From Stercorarius parasiticus (lineage: Eukaryota > Chordata > Aves > Charadriiformes > Stercorariidae), in assembly GCA_013396915.1 (NCBI GenBank), contig VWZL01002016.1, positions 310,001-374,000 on the forward strand: 64,000 nt of DNA, in the 5' to 3' direction. The first letter of the stretch is position 1; every line of letters starts with the position of its first letter. The notes beneath the pieces are model-generated. The model worked only from the letters and a program-made list of their open reading frames with translations. It was not told the origin of the DNA and ran no database searches. Below are positions 1-13,379 of the stretch, in pieces. Position numbers and translations under genes: made by a program.

Positions 1-3000
1 AAAAAAGGAAGCAGAAAGAGTGGGCACCAGCTGGAAGTATAGAAACCACTACTATTCACATCAACCGCAACTAGCAAATATCTCATGGCTCATCAATAGA
101 TGTGGCACTGCAGGCAATGCAAGTCGATTCCTGTGGTGGGACAGTGTGAGACTCTCTTCAGAAGATTTTACATAAAGGGAATCTAACTCTTCAGGCATGA
201 AGGATAAAGCTAGCTTATTCTGCCCTAATTAAACAGTGAATGCAAAATTAAAATGTTTTCTATATAAATAGCATATTTGCACCTGATCTACAAATACAGG
301 ACAAATGATTCTGACGACAGGCAAATGCTATCTATTCAGCCACCTACAACATGGAAACAGCAGAGAGACTCTGAGCAAGTCTGACCTGGTCCAAAAGAAA
401 TAGCCATTTTCAGGAGGTTTCTAACTTTAGCAGAGGTTTAGCGGCAGGTTTCTAAAATAGCTACAGGGACGTATGTAAAGAACAATACACCATGTCACGG
501 CTGGCTGGTGAGAACAAGACAGAGGAGGGCTTGCAATGGAGCAAGTGACAAAGATGGATTGATTTGAGTGATGCTTAAATTTGGTTTATTATGGGGCTAT
601 GGTTGACAGTGTTGCAAGCTGCTCACCTCCCAGAGAGATAGGCATGTGGGCCATTCTTTGATTTCATAAATCATCCAGGAACATACCCAGAGCATTGACC
701 TTTTATGGGGAGGGAGCTCAGGGCATTCAGCATAATTTAACACCGGCATGTCGGATGGTGTCCAGCACAGTTTAACACTCCTTAACCTCTGCCTCATTAG
801 ACATCTGTCCTGTCATTTATCTTTCTGTTTATTTTCCAAGTGATATATTATTGGTAATAACTAAGGAATGGGCACTGATGTTACTCTCCATGGAGCTGCC
901 ATTAGTCAGCTGGAAGTCAGGCCAGCATCACTCTGAAACTGGTACACAAAACAGCTTTTACAGGATTTCAGATATTTTCTTTGCCAAGCAATTTCCTCCC
1001 GGCATGGGCAGCTAGCACCCCTATTATATGATCTTTTATTTATTTTTACTCTTTCCAGACCAGATTTTAGGAGTTTTTAATACCAGCAAGTATTATTACT
1101 GTTGGTAATAAGACCTGAATTATTCTTTTTGCAGCAGAAACTTCATCCTGTCTGTGACAACCACGGCTAAATAAGAAACCAGCAGGGAAATGGCAGGGTC
1201 TTCCATTCCAACCACATATATGTATATATATACTTGTACACAGAGGCAAATACACAAACACACACACTCACACTGCTGCCTCCCACCTAGGTCGTCATCA
1301 TAATGGCAGATATTAAGACTCCTTTCTAAATACAAATATTTTAGCATGTCTATAATTGATTGAATATTGGAGGATTCATTAATGCTGCCTTTATCAAGCA
1401 GCAACTACTTTTCCAATATTTGGTATATAGAGTTACACTCTGGAAGGGGAAAAAAAGCAAAGAAAGCATGGGGCCACAGTGAGGGGAAAATGAAATATTA
1501 CACATTTTTTCTCTGTTGTGTAACATATGTGTTGTGATATTGGATGTGAAGTAAATTCCAACAAAGATTTTTCTATGGTACATATGGTACTAAGCATGAA
1601 TTTGGATTTCTAGCAGATTATAAAGAAGGTACAAGTCCAGAAGGACCCATGAATTAAAAAAAGGCGTTCCAGATTTGTTTATATCATGGATATTTGTGAG
1701 TCAGCTCTGTAATAGAAGTAACACCTTGAGAAAATATTGATCATGTTTTGTTTAACTGAATAACAATATTTTGCTTTTAAATCCATCATCACATGAAAGA
1801 TATTGAAATTTTGAGCAATAACAAACAATTTTATATGAACAATATTACCATTGAGACACAGATTGAAGTTGTTAAGGAACCCACTGGCTGACCTGAAATG
1901 TCCTCTGTTTAAACACACACACACGCACACAGAAACCTTCAGCAAAACAAATCCTAAACTGTATCAAATGTCCTGAGAACCTGCATGAGACAGGTATCCC
2001 TGAAATTTGGATTACAACAATGAGAAAGCACAAAGCAATGGGAGGCGAGCCTGCTGCTGGCTCGTGTTGGTTGAGGCAGGCAAGCACGGCCAAGAAGGAA
2101 TTCAATGGGTGGGAGGGAGTTCGCCAGGGTACCAGAAGCTTCACTTTCCAGATGTACTTTATTTATAAAATGCTTAATCCTTTTAAAACTACCTACGTCC
2201 CACACAGATTCGGCATTGCTTTATTGCTTAATTAATACCATCATCTCAGTTTTGTCTAACACTGTGGTTAGAGAAAAAAATTACATCTCCGCACATCCAA
2301 ATGCTGCCAGATCTAACATGACACTGTGGAATCTATTTTGATATCATAAACAAGACATCTGCGCTTTGACTGCTTTGGTTCATGTTTGTCAACTGGGCAT
2401 TTAGCTGTACTTTTTTGAAAGCTGGGATCACATAACTGAAGTTTAAAAGCTTGAGAGCCACTGTGAGCTGCTAGTCTCAGACTCTTTGGATACTTCTTCA
2501 TCAGTGAAAAACTTGCATAGACCAGTCAGTCACAAGATGCATATGCACCACGGGATGCACTTATGAAAAAGGCAATGTGATCTGAGAATGAATCCAGCAA
2601 GGTGTTTCTAGGAGTATGAAAGCTACCAATGCAAGGCCCTTGTGAAACCTCACGTATTGTTGGCCTTTCGGGTCACCCACGTTTATGGAAAGGGAACTCG
2701 TGCCAGAACAGGTGCAGAAGTGGCTGCTGGGATGATTCAAGCAATGGAGAGTTTATTTTACAAGAGGAAATTAAAAGACAGTGGCTTATTTAGCCAAGCA
2801 GATCCAAGCCTGAGAGGGGATACGGTCATTCTTTGTAAATACAGCTGGAGGATAAACACCAGAAAAGGGAAAGAGCTTTTTAAGCTTAAAGACAATGAGT
2901 TGGCATAAGAACAAAGAGTTATAAGCCAGCCATTAAGAAATTCAGGCTGGAAATTAGGTGTAGGTTTCCAGCTCTCAGAAAGGTGAATTTCTGGACCTAC

Positions 3001-3400
3001 CACCTTTTTGGAGCAGAGGGGTCAGAATTCGCCACTAGTTTGCAGTGGATTATGAAAGATTTTATATGACAGAGCTGCGCATTGGTGCCTCCTCAGCTCT
3101 TCCTGCACTGTCCCTGGCCAACAGGATTGTGAACCAGTCCAGAGCATATTTCCAGGCCACGTTTCTGCATTTTCTTCCTTTGGAAACCAGGGCATGAGAG
3201 TTACCAGGGTGGAAATACTTCATACGTTGTCCATACCTCAGTGGTGTTGCTGGACTGGAGTCAGGAAGCACTCCTGGCTGCCTAGGTATGGGGCTAAGGG
3301 ATCTTGCAAACCTCTTTCAGTCCTGCAAAATAATTCATCTGAGGTAAAAGCCTTAAAACAAGAGGGCAATCTGTGCTTCCCCTGTGCTAGCCAGGCAAGG
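1..3400. other. No gene recognised; mixed-composition DNA
   Basis: The open frames here are all shorter than about 95 codons, overlap each other on both strands, and show no recognisable domain. The longest plus-strand frame near the right end (2642-2908, 88 codons) has no homology I recognise and no convincing flanking splice sites. Short CA-rich tracts lie at about 1255-1268 and 1912-1931. The block could be intergenic or intronic. Confidence 0.5.
1912..1931. repeat. (AC)n microsatellite, short
   Basis: Alternating AC units with one G interruption. It is too short to be notable other than as a possible length polymorphism. Confidence 0.7.
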
Positions 3401-3560
3401 TAAATCTGCCACACACCTTGCTTTACCTCAGTCTACTGAGGCAGGGGACAGCTTCAGGCTGCCCTGCCTGCAGACTGCCCAGGCCCCAGCCTCCCACCAG
3501 GCACATCTCCAGGGTTTGGTCAGCCACTAACCCCTGCAAAAGGAGCCTCCCGAAGTTCTG
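3400..3560. other. GC-rich patch, no gene
   Basis: This is a locally GC- and C-rich stretch (for example the run of CCAGGCCCC-like words around 3480) inside AT-rich surroundings. CpG dinucleotides are rare, so it does not look like an unmethylated promoter island. No open frame of note. Confidence 0.4.
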
Positions 3561-3569
3561 AACTCCTTG

Positions 3570-3960
3570 CCTAATCCCACTTAAGAGCAGCATTTAAATG
3601 TTTGTGTGTTTCTCCTAATTAGGTGCCAAAAGTTTTGAGCTTTCTCCTCAGCGAGGGGACACTCAACCCAGCCCAATCTTGACGTAAATCTGATGACTTC
3701 AGTGATTCAGACAAGCTACATGAGTCAAATTTGGCCGTTTTTTTCCCCCATTAGTAATAACATTAAAGCTTTATTTTGAAAGTACATAATTGATAACATT
3801 GTCAACAAAATCCATCATTTCCCCGGCATCACCCTATAATGAAAAGCAATGATGTTAATAAAACACAGGCCATAAACAAAAAATTGTTTAGCTCTGTGTT
3901 TCTAGCTAAATTTTAAGGTTTTTAATTTTTGTATATTGAAGTAGAAAAATAGAGTATACA
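3570..3960. promoter_or_regulatory. Candidate conserved non-coding element (weak)
   Basis: An AT-rich block with homeodomain-type words (CTAATTAGG near 3615; TAATAACATTAAAG near 3755) and no long open frame or repeat signature. In bird genomes such repeat-free AT-rich blocks near developmental genes are sometimes conserved enhancers. Nothing in the single sequence proves conservation, so this is a guess from texture and motif content. Confidence 0.15.
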
Positions 3961-4199
3961 GAATAGTCTAAATCTATAAATGCATCTAATGAGTTGAAAA
4001 AAGAAATTTTAGTTTTTATAGTCTTCTGTTATTATTTAAAGTCCCAGACAGGGTTACTATAACATACACAAAATAGATTATGTTTAGCAAGAAATTTAAA
4101 GATCAGAATTCCTGTAAACACCAGTGTAACATTTGGGCACAATAAACTCAGCTTCCTTTTCTGTGTTAATGATATTCTGGGTAAATGCCTGCAGATCAT

Positions 4200-6124
4200 T
4201 TACTTTGGAAAAAAATTGTATGAAAAAATATGAGGTTTTGTTCTGGTTCTCTCCAGATAGAAAGCATACTTGCTAACCCTGGTATGGACCCCCGCCTCAC
4301 ATGTGCACACGCCACACAACATTGAACCTGAAGAAAACCTCCGTCTGAACCTCCCTCCAGATTGTGGTAGCAGAGCTTTGAAACCTGATTTGTACCTGTG
4401 ATGAGTTTTCCTCTGCACTACAAGGGAAAGCAAGAGGGTCACCCCTCGCCTTGTAACAGTGGTATTTTTATCTCCCAGCTAGCTCAGGCAGGATTCGGGG
4501 TGCGTGGGAGGTTTGCTCCCTTTTCAGGAGATCAAATGCTCTTGGCCGCATTGTGGTGTGTTTTCTCAGCAGGCTGGGACATCCTACAGAACCTGCATCC
4601 AGCACTGATCTGATGGACACAGCACTCCCGGGATCACTTTCAATATCTAACGCAGATGCCCGTGCTGACACACCGCAAAACATGGCAGTGTAACCTGCAC
4701 TGGAAAACACACTGAGGACGCGTTCCAGAAACTACATTTTCTTTAGCCCTAAAAGTGGATGCGTAGCCTGAGGATGCAGAGGTGGCTCTTCATGGAGTCA
4801 GGTGCCTGCCCTGCCCAGCTCAGCAAGGCTTGTGAACATTATGCAGGGAGGGGACTGAGCTGGGAGACCCCTCCAGCCTGCCTCGCTGAAGGGCTTCGTG
4901 GCCCCTCCCCCAGCCCAGGACCCCATCCCATGTGCCACTGTGACACCCTCAGCATCAGGGTGTGACCTCTCAAACCAGGATAATGCCCAAAGCCAGATCT
5001 GCTCAGCTGATGGGCTTCAGCAGTTCCACCAATTTGTGTTTGAATTACACTCCAAGGAAATCTTTGAGCAAACACACCAACGATGTGTGGAAACAACCAT
5101 GAAACCACATTCACTGACCAAAACTGCCAGTATTTCAATTCTTCCCAAGAAAAATTGGAAGATTTTTTTCTTTTTTACAAAATTATTCTTTTTTCCTGGT
5201 TCACACTATTAATAATCCATGCTATCTCAATCTCAGCACAAACGACGATGGACATGCTCCTGTTCACACGCTGAGACATCAGGTATAGACTCACTCCGAG
5301 ACAGTTACACCATGGTGTCCCCTGGACCTGCTCCAAACCACATGAGAAAAGGGCAGTGTGATAAAGGAGCTTCACAAAGGACCCTACTGTTAAAGTCAGT
5401 AGGAAAGATCTTCCAAAAGAGACAGATACAGGTCAGATGTGTTAGTTTCCTCTAAACTCACTTCCAAAATTCGTTCACCACCTCAGGTTCATCATAACTG
5501 ATATTCTTTGCACAGCGCCTTTTGTCTCACATCCCATCACACACATTCCTCTCTTTCAAAGACAACTTTGTAGTCCTAAGAGACTGCTGCAGAAATGCTG
5601 CAGTTTTGTTGTTGTTGCAAACCAATTAATTCAGGGCTGTGAAATTTCCAGCATTCATAACGAGTTAATTTAGTCTTTGAGTGTTTTTTCTGCCATTTTT
5701 AGTTAGACCACCCTGAAATATCTTTAGATGCATCAGTTAAGTTGTTGAAGTTCCTCTGTCTTCATTTCTGTTGGAATTCAGCTTCGTTCCAATAACTATG
5801 GGATGAAATTTGGAAAGGAACATACATTTCCAAGAAACACAGGCCCCATCAATTCCCCACATAATTGAGCTTCCCAGGTGCCCCAATTATTTTTTTAAAC
5901 GGGACTTTATTTCTAATTACAAAAGTTCTTTTTCCTAATGCCAGCATACTAAACAACATAATCTGATACTGATCAGTCATTTTTTGTCTAAGTAGATTAT
6001 CATCATTATCATCATACACAACCTTCAGAAATTCATGCTCTGAATGAGTTTCCACTGTTTTTGCAATACTGTCTGTTTCTTCACTGAAGTTATTCTGTAA
6101 ATCTCCCACCTATATTTAAATAAA
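4200..6124. other. No gene recognised
   Basis: Short overlapping frames on both strands with none persuasive. A GC-rich, CpG-poor patch spans about 4750-4980. The frame at 4898-5212 (plus) is the longest and ends in low-complexity F/K-rich sequence, which suggests chance. Left of the gap the sequence becomes AT-rich. Confidence 0.5.
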
Positions 6125-6461
6125 NNNNNNNNNNNNNNNNNNNNNNNNNNNNNNNNNNNNNNNNNNNNNNNNNNNNNNNNNNNNNNNNNNNNNNNNNNNN
6201 NNNNNNNNNNNNNNNNNNNNNNNNNNNNNNNNNNNNNNNNNNNNNNNNNNNNNNNNNNNNNNNNNNNNNNNNNNNNNNNNNNNNNNNNNNNNNNNNNNNN
6301 NNNNNNNNNNNNNNNNNNNNNNNNNNNNNNNNNNNNNNNNNNNNNNNNNNNNNNNNNNNNNNNNNNNNNNNNNNNNNNNNNNNNNNNNNNNNNNNNNNNN
6401 NNNNNNNNNNNNNNNNNNNNNNNNNNNNNNNNNNNNNNNNNNNNNNNNNNNNNNNNNNNNN
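6125..6461. other. Assembly gap (337 N)
   Basis: A run of 337 unknown bases, flanked on the right by a poly-A run and on the left by AT-rich sequence. Any open frame drawn across it, such as a minus-strand frame at 6025-6552, has no meaning. Confidence 0.99.
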
Positions 6462-7412
6462 AAAAAAAAGGCTGCTGAGCATACCTAACAGTCCAGAGTT
6501 TGCCAATTTTTTTCCCTCTTAGCACAACATCTCTAACAAATGTACATACCATATCTTTTTTAAAAATTCATATGGAAAAAAAATTAAACCAAATGCCACA
6601 TGTTCAAATGACATTTCAGTTATACAAAAAAGTCTTCTCCATTTAGGTTACAAGATGGTGGTTTGCAATAAGTAGGGCTGTATGGTGAAGATATTAAAGT
6701 ACTGAATTGCAGGTCAATGTCTGAGGGAGTTGATATTAATATAGCCAAAAAAAGAAACTGTGCTTTCAGTTGAGGTTTGGAATAAGTGGTGAGGCAGTGA
6801 AGCAGAGATACAAGAAGGCTGTTTTGGATGGCAGAAGCTTAAGAGAAGGTGATTCTCAAACCAGTGGTGTTTGGAAAGAACCGAGAAATCAAGATGTAGC
6901 CAGCCTAAAAGAGCAAGAGCAATGGCAGGGAGATAAAGGTAGGAAGAACTTTCACAGAAAGAATAGTAGAAATCCAGGGAGGACTTTCAAACTAGTATAG
7001 AAACATGTAATAACATTGTAAACATATTAAAGAATTTAAAAAAATAAAACAGGCCATTAATCCAGATGTGTCTCTGTCGATACCTGACTTGCAGTAACAA
7101 AGGTCACAGACTTACTGCTTCCAAAAAAGGGCACCATTCCACACTATAAAGTCCAATTTCTGGAATATTGGATGAAAGATTATTTTTGGAAACATAAACT
7201 GGGAAATCATTGAGGTCTCTTTTGTACGCTGATTTACCAGCTTTTCCAAAGAGCAATATAAGAAGCGTTTATGAGTTCCTATCAAATATGGCTTCATTTA
7301 TTTGTCAGAAAGTTCACAGAAAGTACAGGAAGTGAGCTACTTTATTGCTTACATCAAGAGCGGGGGCTGGGAGCAAATCTGTCCCTACATCCTTCTGCAA
7401 TAGCCGTATTGT
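6462..7412. other. No gene recognised
   Basis: AT-rich. A 76-codon plus frame at 6770-7000 is rich in K, R, Q and E and follows the purine-rich composition of the strand. It has no recognisable domain. Confidence 0.5.
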
Positions 7413-7460
7413 CTGCAAAGAGAAAGTGAGAGAGAGAGGAACGGGAAAGCAAGAGAAAAT

Positions 7461-7658
7461 GGGGAAGAGAAGAGAAGAGAAGAGAAGAGAAGAGAAGAGA
7501 AGAGAAGAGAAGAGAAGAGAAGAGAAGAGAAGAGAAGAGAAGAGAAGAGGAGAGAAGAGGAGAGAAGAGGAGAGGAGAGGAGAGAAGAGNAAGAAAAGAA
7601 AAGAAAAGAAAAGAAAAGAAAAGAAAAGAAAAGAAAAAGAAAAAAGGAAAAAAGAGAA
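7461..7658. repeat. Polypurine tract: (GAAGA)n then (AAAGA)n
   Basis: The plus strand contains only A and G for 198 bases apart from one N at 7590. The left part is a GAAGA pentamer array that shifts to GGAGA variants, and the right part is an AAAGA array. The long R/E/K frames on the plus strand and F/L/S frames on the minus strand (7345-7782) are translations of this repeat and not genes. Pure purine mirror-repeat tracts can form triplex DNA, and the N marks the point where the assembly could not resolve the repeat. Confidence 0.97.
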
Positions 7659-7659
7659 T

Positions 7660-8055
7660 TACAAATTGGCATTTCTGTATAAACACATTGCACTTGGAAA
7701 AGCCTTCCTCATTAGCTTTCAGACATTAAAAGAGTCTGTGTTCCTTGTTAAAAGAATAAATCTTGGCAAACTACCATTGTGACAGAATGGGATATATCTG
7801 TGTCAAATTATGAACCCTGTGTTGTATTAAGAGTGCAAACAAGCCAGGACATGCCCAATTACAACCTATTACACTAAATTCATATGGCTGCCGGACCTAA
7901 AAAGGCTTTTCGCACCTCAGTAAAAGGCTAATGCCCATAAAGCCTATATCCCCTTGATTTGGGTATGCCTATAGGAGTGGGTGCAAAGGCACACAAATGA
8001 ACTCTGCCCCTATTTGGAACTAGCCGGAGAGGAGCCAGCTCCGGTACAGAAGCCA
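7660..8055. other. No gene recognised
   Basis: A continuation of AT-rich DNA to the right of the purine tract, with no open frame of note and no clear repeat. Confidence 0.5.
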
Positions 8056-8059
8056 CGTA

Positions 8060-8160
8060 GAATATGTCTACACAGCCGATTGCAGGCAGATGTGAGCTCC
8101 CTTCGCCAGCACTCTGAACTAGCAGGCAGAGTTGTAGCCATGTTTACTGTGGCACAGAGT
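8060..8160. mobile_element. Possible old DNA-transposon or SINE remnant
   Basis: The words TGTCTACACAG and a GCAGGCAGATGTGAGCTCCC-like core resemble the GTCTACAC-ended non-autonomous repeats common in turtles, crocodilians and, as old relics, birds. The match is from memory of repeat texture only. The boundaries are approximate and no target-site duplication was found. Confidence 0.25.
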
Positions 8161-8727
8161 CATTTTTGAAAGAAACAGAAAACAAAAAAACAACAGCATT
8201 TGAGGTCCTGGTCCTGCCTTCCTCATAAAGCTCTGGGTTTGGGCCTCCCCTTGTCTATACGATTTGCATTGTACTGCCAGACACGGCTTATTAGTTCAGG
8301 CTCAGTGCTTTCCTAACGGCAGTTTTGCAGTCTCCAGACCATATGTGCAACAAACGCTGCCTGCAAAAGACGCACTCTCATACGTTAGTACACCACTAAT
8401 CTTAAATCAGCTAAGCAAAGCCACTTTGCAGCTTCCAAAATAAAACTAGCCTGGTCTAGCAAGACTGGGAGAAGAATGCAGATTTCTGCATCCATCCAGA
8501 TATGCCCAGAAATGCCCACCTTTGGCTCCCTGCCACTGCTCCGCTCCCATGGAATCAGAGTGCGACCACTGCATAGGGGGAAACCCTATGGAAAAGCGGG
8601 GTTCTGGTCATTCACAGCACAGCGTCACCGCTGACTTTGAAGATTTGTAAAGAAAAGGGACCAGGAGTCTTACTGGCTTTCTTGTCTGAAAATAACCGAA
8701 AGTTACATTAGTGTTTCACTGAGCCTC

Positions 8728-8790
8728 AGCTACAGACTAGGAACCCCATTGCACCCGGTGCTGTGCTACAACCTTCCAATGAGAGGAGGA
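8728..8790. mobile_element. Possible ancient L2/MIR-like fragment
   Basis: The stretch around GAACCCCATTGCACCCGG, followed by TGCTGTGCTACAACC, resembles the 'cattgtgctaggtgctgtacaa' core of old amniote LINE/SINE 3' ends. It is short and diverged, so the identification is weak. Confidence 0.25.
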
Positions 8791-8799
8791 ACTAATTAA

Positions 8800-11700
8800 A
8801 GCAGAGAGGAGAGCACTGGGACTAAAGACATTTTTGATCAGCAGGGTAGGCAGTGGCCTGAGCACATCAGCTGCTCTGTCGCATCTACATATTAGGGAGA
8901 AAATGAGTTGAAGTTTGAGGGCTCTGAGTCTCAGGACTTGTTTATAACATGATATTTAACTCCCAAGTGCTGTAAAAGTGAATGATTCACTTTATGTACT
9001 AAATTTCTTTGCTGAGCCCAGCAAAGGAGTTAAACAAGAAGCTGTAGCTACAAAATCTCTGGTGCAGAGGTGTGGAATGTGGCATGTGTAAGTAACGGGG
9101 TAATTAATTAATGTGTAAGCAAGTAATTAATGGAAGTCTGAAATATCTCTGTAACACTGTCAGGGATTTTTAAAATCTTGATTCACCCTAGTTGAAACCT
9201 GTAGGAATGTGCTAGCTTTAAAGAATGTGGAGTTAGGGCGGTTTCCCAGGTGCACAAGACTGAAGAACAACACAAACATTCGTGACCGTCCTGTATGAGG
9301 CAAAATCTCATTATTGGGGCAGTCACCCAGCAGTAATTCAAATTACTGCTCTGGCTGAGCCAGAAATTGACTTCAAATGGAGTTCTCCAAAGCATATGAG
9401 TGCTGTGCCCATCTGGCTCTTGTGAGACAAGTGTGGGGACAACTCAGTCACTTTCTCCCCTCCAAAATTCTGACCTCTGTTGATGACTTGTCAAAACAGA
9501 ATGGAAAAAATTAAGTCCTAACATTTTTAAAGCAGTGGGAGAGGGAGAAGAATAAGAGGGAGTGTCCCCTACCCCACTCCAGAACTTGGACACCAATTTC
9601 AGAGGATGGTTGTCTGTGTGTCCATCTGGGAAGTGTAGCTAGTAAGAGGCTGATATGTTCAAGCCGCATACTGGAAGCAATGCTGAATAATAGCCAGCCC
9701 CTCTGTTGGATGGGATGCATTGTCAACATGGAGATAGGCACTCAGCTGGACTTTAAATATCAATACTTAACTTTCATATTTTTACTTCTTTCTAAGGAGG
9801 CATTTCACAACCAACACCTGTATTTTGACAGCTTCCTCTAGATAGCCTCACTAACTGCACATAGCTATCCTACCCAAGTGATTTTTCTGCTGTCTATATC
9901 TAGGTTAGATAAATTGCAAGAGTACCCATTTCCAGAGCTGGGAGGGGTTTGAAGGCAGTATCCTCAGTTCCCTAAGAGGGGTAACACACTGCGTTACTCA
10001 GTAACCCATGACACTGAAAAAGAAGGAGCATTGCCGGAAACCTCAAAAAAGAAGCTAGAAATACTAAATGCAAACCACGACATAATACTGTGAGGATGGA
10101 CAATTGTTAAGTGGGAACTGCAGAGTAAGTGCAGACACTTGCTCACCCCGTTCTCTTGAGCAGAAAGCCAATAGGTAACACTTAAAAAATTTTCCCACCC
10201 TGACAGCCTAAGGTACATAAAAGTCAGAGGTGATAAATGTAAGTAGCATCCAAAGAAGATCAAAATTAAGGTATCCACTAATAAGCGTCTGAGGGAACTA
10301 CCTTAGTCTCTCTCTGGGAGAGTAAAACTACAGAATAAAGCTGCATGTATATGTATGCATGCTATATGGCTTATTAAATGAAGGTCTATAAGCTCAAACT
10401 ATCTTATATAATCAAATCAATAAAAGATAGCATAGAAATTATGACAGAAGGTTATGAAGATGTGAATAACCTTATATGTCATTAATATCTGGAATAACTT
10501 TGTTCGGTTCTGGCCACTTCATACCAGAATAATAGAGTGAAAACAGAAATCCAGAGATGGGTGTTCATTATTATAAAACACACAGGGTAATTCCCATTCA
10601 ATGACACAGGGAAAAAATAAAGACTGAAAGTAAGGACAAAGAGGAAACAATGAATGGTGCATATTAGTGGGTTTTGTTTACATCTAAGTAAAGCTGTAGC
10701 TGAGGATAAGGTCTCCATTTCAGGATGCCCTGTTTAGCATTGCAAAACTGCTCTTCTGAATCCCAGGAAGAACTGAAAATTTCCAACTTGTTTATAAATG
10801 AGCATTCTGAAAATACAATTTGATCCAGGCGCATCAGAATATTTCATCTGAGACTCTAAAAACATAATAATACAAAATCAAATAATGTTGAAATGAAACA
10901 AGATTTCAAAATGAAATGCAAGATGGGATTTTTTGTGTTTCTGGAACACTTTTACCAATTTTCTTTTGTAACAAAATTATAGTGAATCTGACAGTTTTAT
11001 AAAGCAATTTTCATTCCAGCAAAAATACATTCTCTACTTGAATTTGGTTTTATTAATAGAGCTGGAGCCAACTGTATTCCTACTACTCATTCATTTGAAA
11101 ATAAAAAAATAGTAAAAGGAAGGATATCCAACAAAATTATCAGGCAAAATATTTAACACCAATAAAGGCAAGTACAGCCGTAAGAAACAGCTGAATCCAG
11201 AGTCTTCATAGGAATCAAAACCAGATGAGATACTTAAAATGGGTAATGAGCGTAGGCAGAGTTGCAGTAGAAACTTTAAAAAAAAGAAAGATACCATCTA
11301 GTGCATAAGTCAAACATTAACTGATTACGGAGAAACTTTCTCTACAAGCGAGTTATTCCTGACTGCTTGCTATAGTATTTTATGCACTTTTCCTGTGAAT
11401 TTTCTGGTGCCCCTCAGAGACAGGTAGTATATGAAGGGACAGATGGACGGCCTGCTGCTGTTTGGCCCCATCTCTGCTACTGTACCTCCTAAAAGAAGCA
11501 GGGGAGATGTTTTGCAGGTTTCATTGCTGGAAGACCCATTTCCCCCACACTCGCTGTCCCCAAACCTTTGCATCTTCTGTTTCAGAATCATTCAAAATTT
11601 GGCTCACAATGCAACAGCTCATTCATCCATTATCATGCTACTTGGAAAGACCTCTTTTGGAGATAGTTTTCACTGAACCACTTCCAGAGGTCCCTGTTTT

Positions 11701-13370
11701 CCTCTGCTAACATAGGTCTAGGCATTTCTTTGTACTTTCTTTACTGTGTTTACTGATTCAGATGACTTTTATGTCACGGCTTGCAAGTCTGTTCATTCCT
11801 TTCAGCAGCGTTTCCTCCTCTTGTTTAAAACTTGCTGAGTGCCTTCTTACATTTATGAGGAAGCCCATCCACAGTTCAACCAGAACACTAAATATATTAT
11901 ACGTTCTGTTTATTACATGCCCTGGAGAACTGTATTTAACAGTACTGATAAAAAAAAAAATAAAAATTGGCCATAGTGTTCTTTGAAGGAAAGAATTAAG
12001 AGGGAAGCTCACAAAAGTGCAATTCTTACAGCCAGTCAGACAGACGCACTTATCTGCTTCTCCAGCGTTACCTCACAGGCAGTAAGACACTTAGCTGCAA
12101 AATTTATCAGCTATGAGGTCATTAATAAAGCTGGTCAGTCTCAGTAGTCACTTTAAAGACGATAGTGCTCAGCGATAAAGTAAAATACTAGAAGATAGTT
12201 TTGTTACATGCAAGTTATGATTTTGTAGTTTAAAGGATTTTGACAATGCTTGCTTTGAAATTTCTGGCCTAGATTTTCAGTCAAGGAGCCATTTACATAT
12301 TCGGCTCTTTCCATCAAGCTGGCTTTAAGAATCAAGGAATACGAGTGAGACCTCGCCAAAGAATATAAAAGAAAATGCAAGAATTTAGATTTATAGTAGA
12401 GCTGGTACAGCTTAGCTTGGAGAAATCTCACCAGGCAAGCAGGCTCTTTTCCTTAAAAGAAAGCTCTTTAAGCTTGCAAGCTATGGAGAGTTTTACTAAT
12501 ATCCATGGAAAATTCTGATATGAAAGTAGGAAAGCAGCAAAAATTTAAAAGTCTAATTATAAGCTCTGCTGTCAACGCTCTCTTTATGCAAGCTCTTAGC
12601 TTGCGCCCACTTCAACATTGTCCAAATTCCCACTTGAAGGAGCCAAGGGGCAAGTGTCCCTGTATGCGGCTGTCGTATACAGTGTCACAAAGAGGACCTG
12701 AGCCCGTCTTGTTCGCTAGTGGGAAGGTTTGTGGATCACAACCTTTAGCTGAGCTCGGCCACAGAAAAAGAGTGAACTTGCATGCGTGTCTGGCTGAGAG
12801 CCCACACGCAGACACAGTAGTGCCGTTGGTAAGCTCCAGTTAACTCAGTGGTGTGTGTAAGTGCTTGTGGCAGCCTCATATTCAGAAATGTGGGATATAC
12901 AAAACTCCCAACGGCCAGAGTTGCCAATGATCAAGCATCTTAAAACTCTGCTCAGGCTCCTAAATAGAAGTGCTATGGTGAATATTCCCCTGGACTGCAA
13001 GGTCTGCATTAACCTGCACAGGACCCGTGGGGGCTGCCTTCTCTCAGCCCCCTCTGCCTCCTGCCCATCTTTTCACACTTTCACCAGCAACAGACTCTCT
13101 GCCCCAGTGTACAGAAGCTGTTTCTTATCACAGCCTTAAATATACATATCCTAGAGCTATGGGAAAATTGCAATCCAAATTGTGCAAATTGAGGGCCACA
13201 TCTCTCACAAGCCAGGCAGAAAACTGCCGAACGCTTGAAGGTACATTTTCACAGTTAACGCACACAGCAGATTAGTTTCAAATCAGCTGCCTAATCAGGG
13301 TTCCCAGGAAGGCTGCAGGCACATTTTTCGAAGATGAAGAGAAAGGCTTTCCTGCCACTTTAACTGCAGT
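8800..13370. other. No gene recognised
   Basis: About 4.6 kb of ordinary AT-rich DNA. A minus-strand frame at 10482-10718 is hydrophobic (F/L/Y-rich), as expected from T-rich sequence on that strand, and has neither a domain nor splice context. The short plus frames at 12505-12843 and 12861-13139 also show no domain. Two near copies of a TAATTAATG word at 9100-9140 form a small imperfect repeat. Confidence 0.5.
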
Positions 13371-13379
13371 CGTTACGAA

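Noticed and set aside
6025..6552. Minus frames of 138-175 codons
   Set aside because: They exist only because 337 N contain no stop codons.
7345..7782. 145-codon plus frame and two minus frames of about 100-110 codons
   Set aside because: They are translations of the GAAGA/AAAGA polypurine repeat and cross an unknown base.
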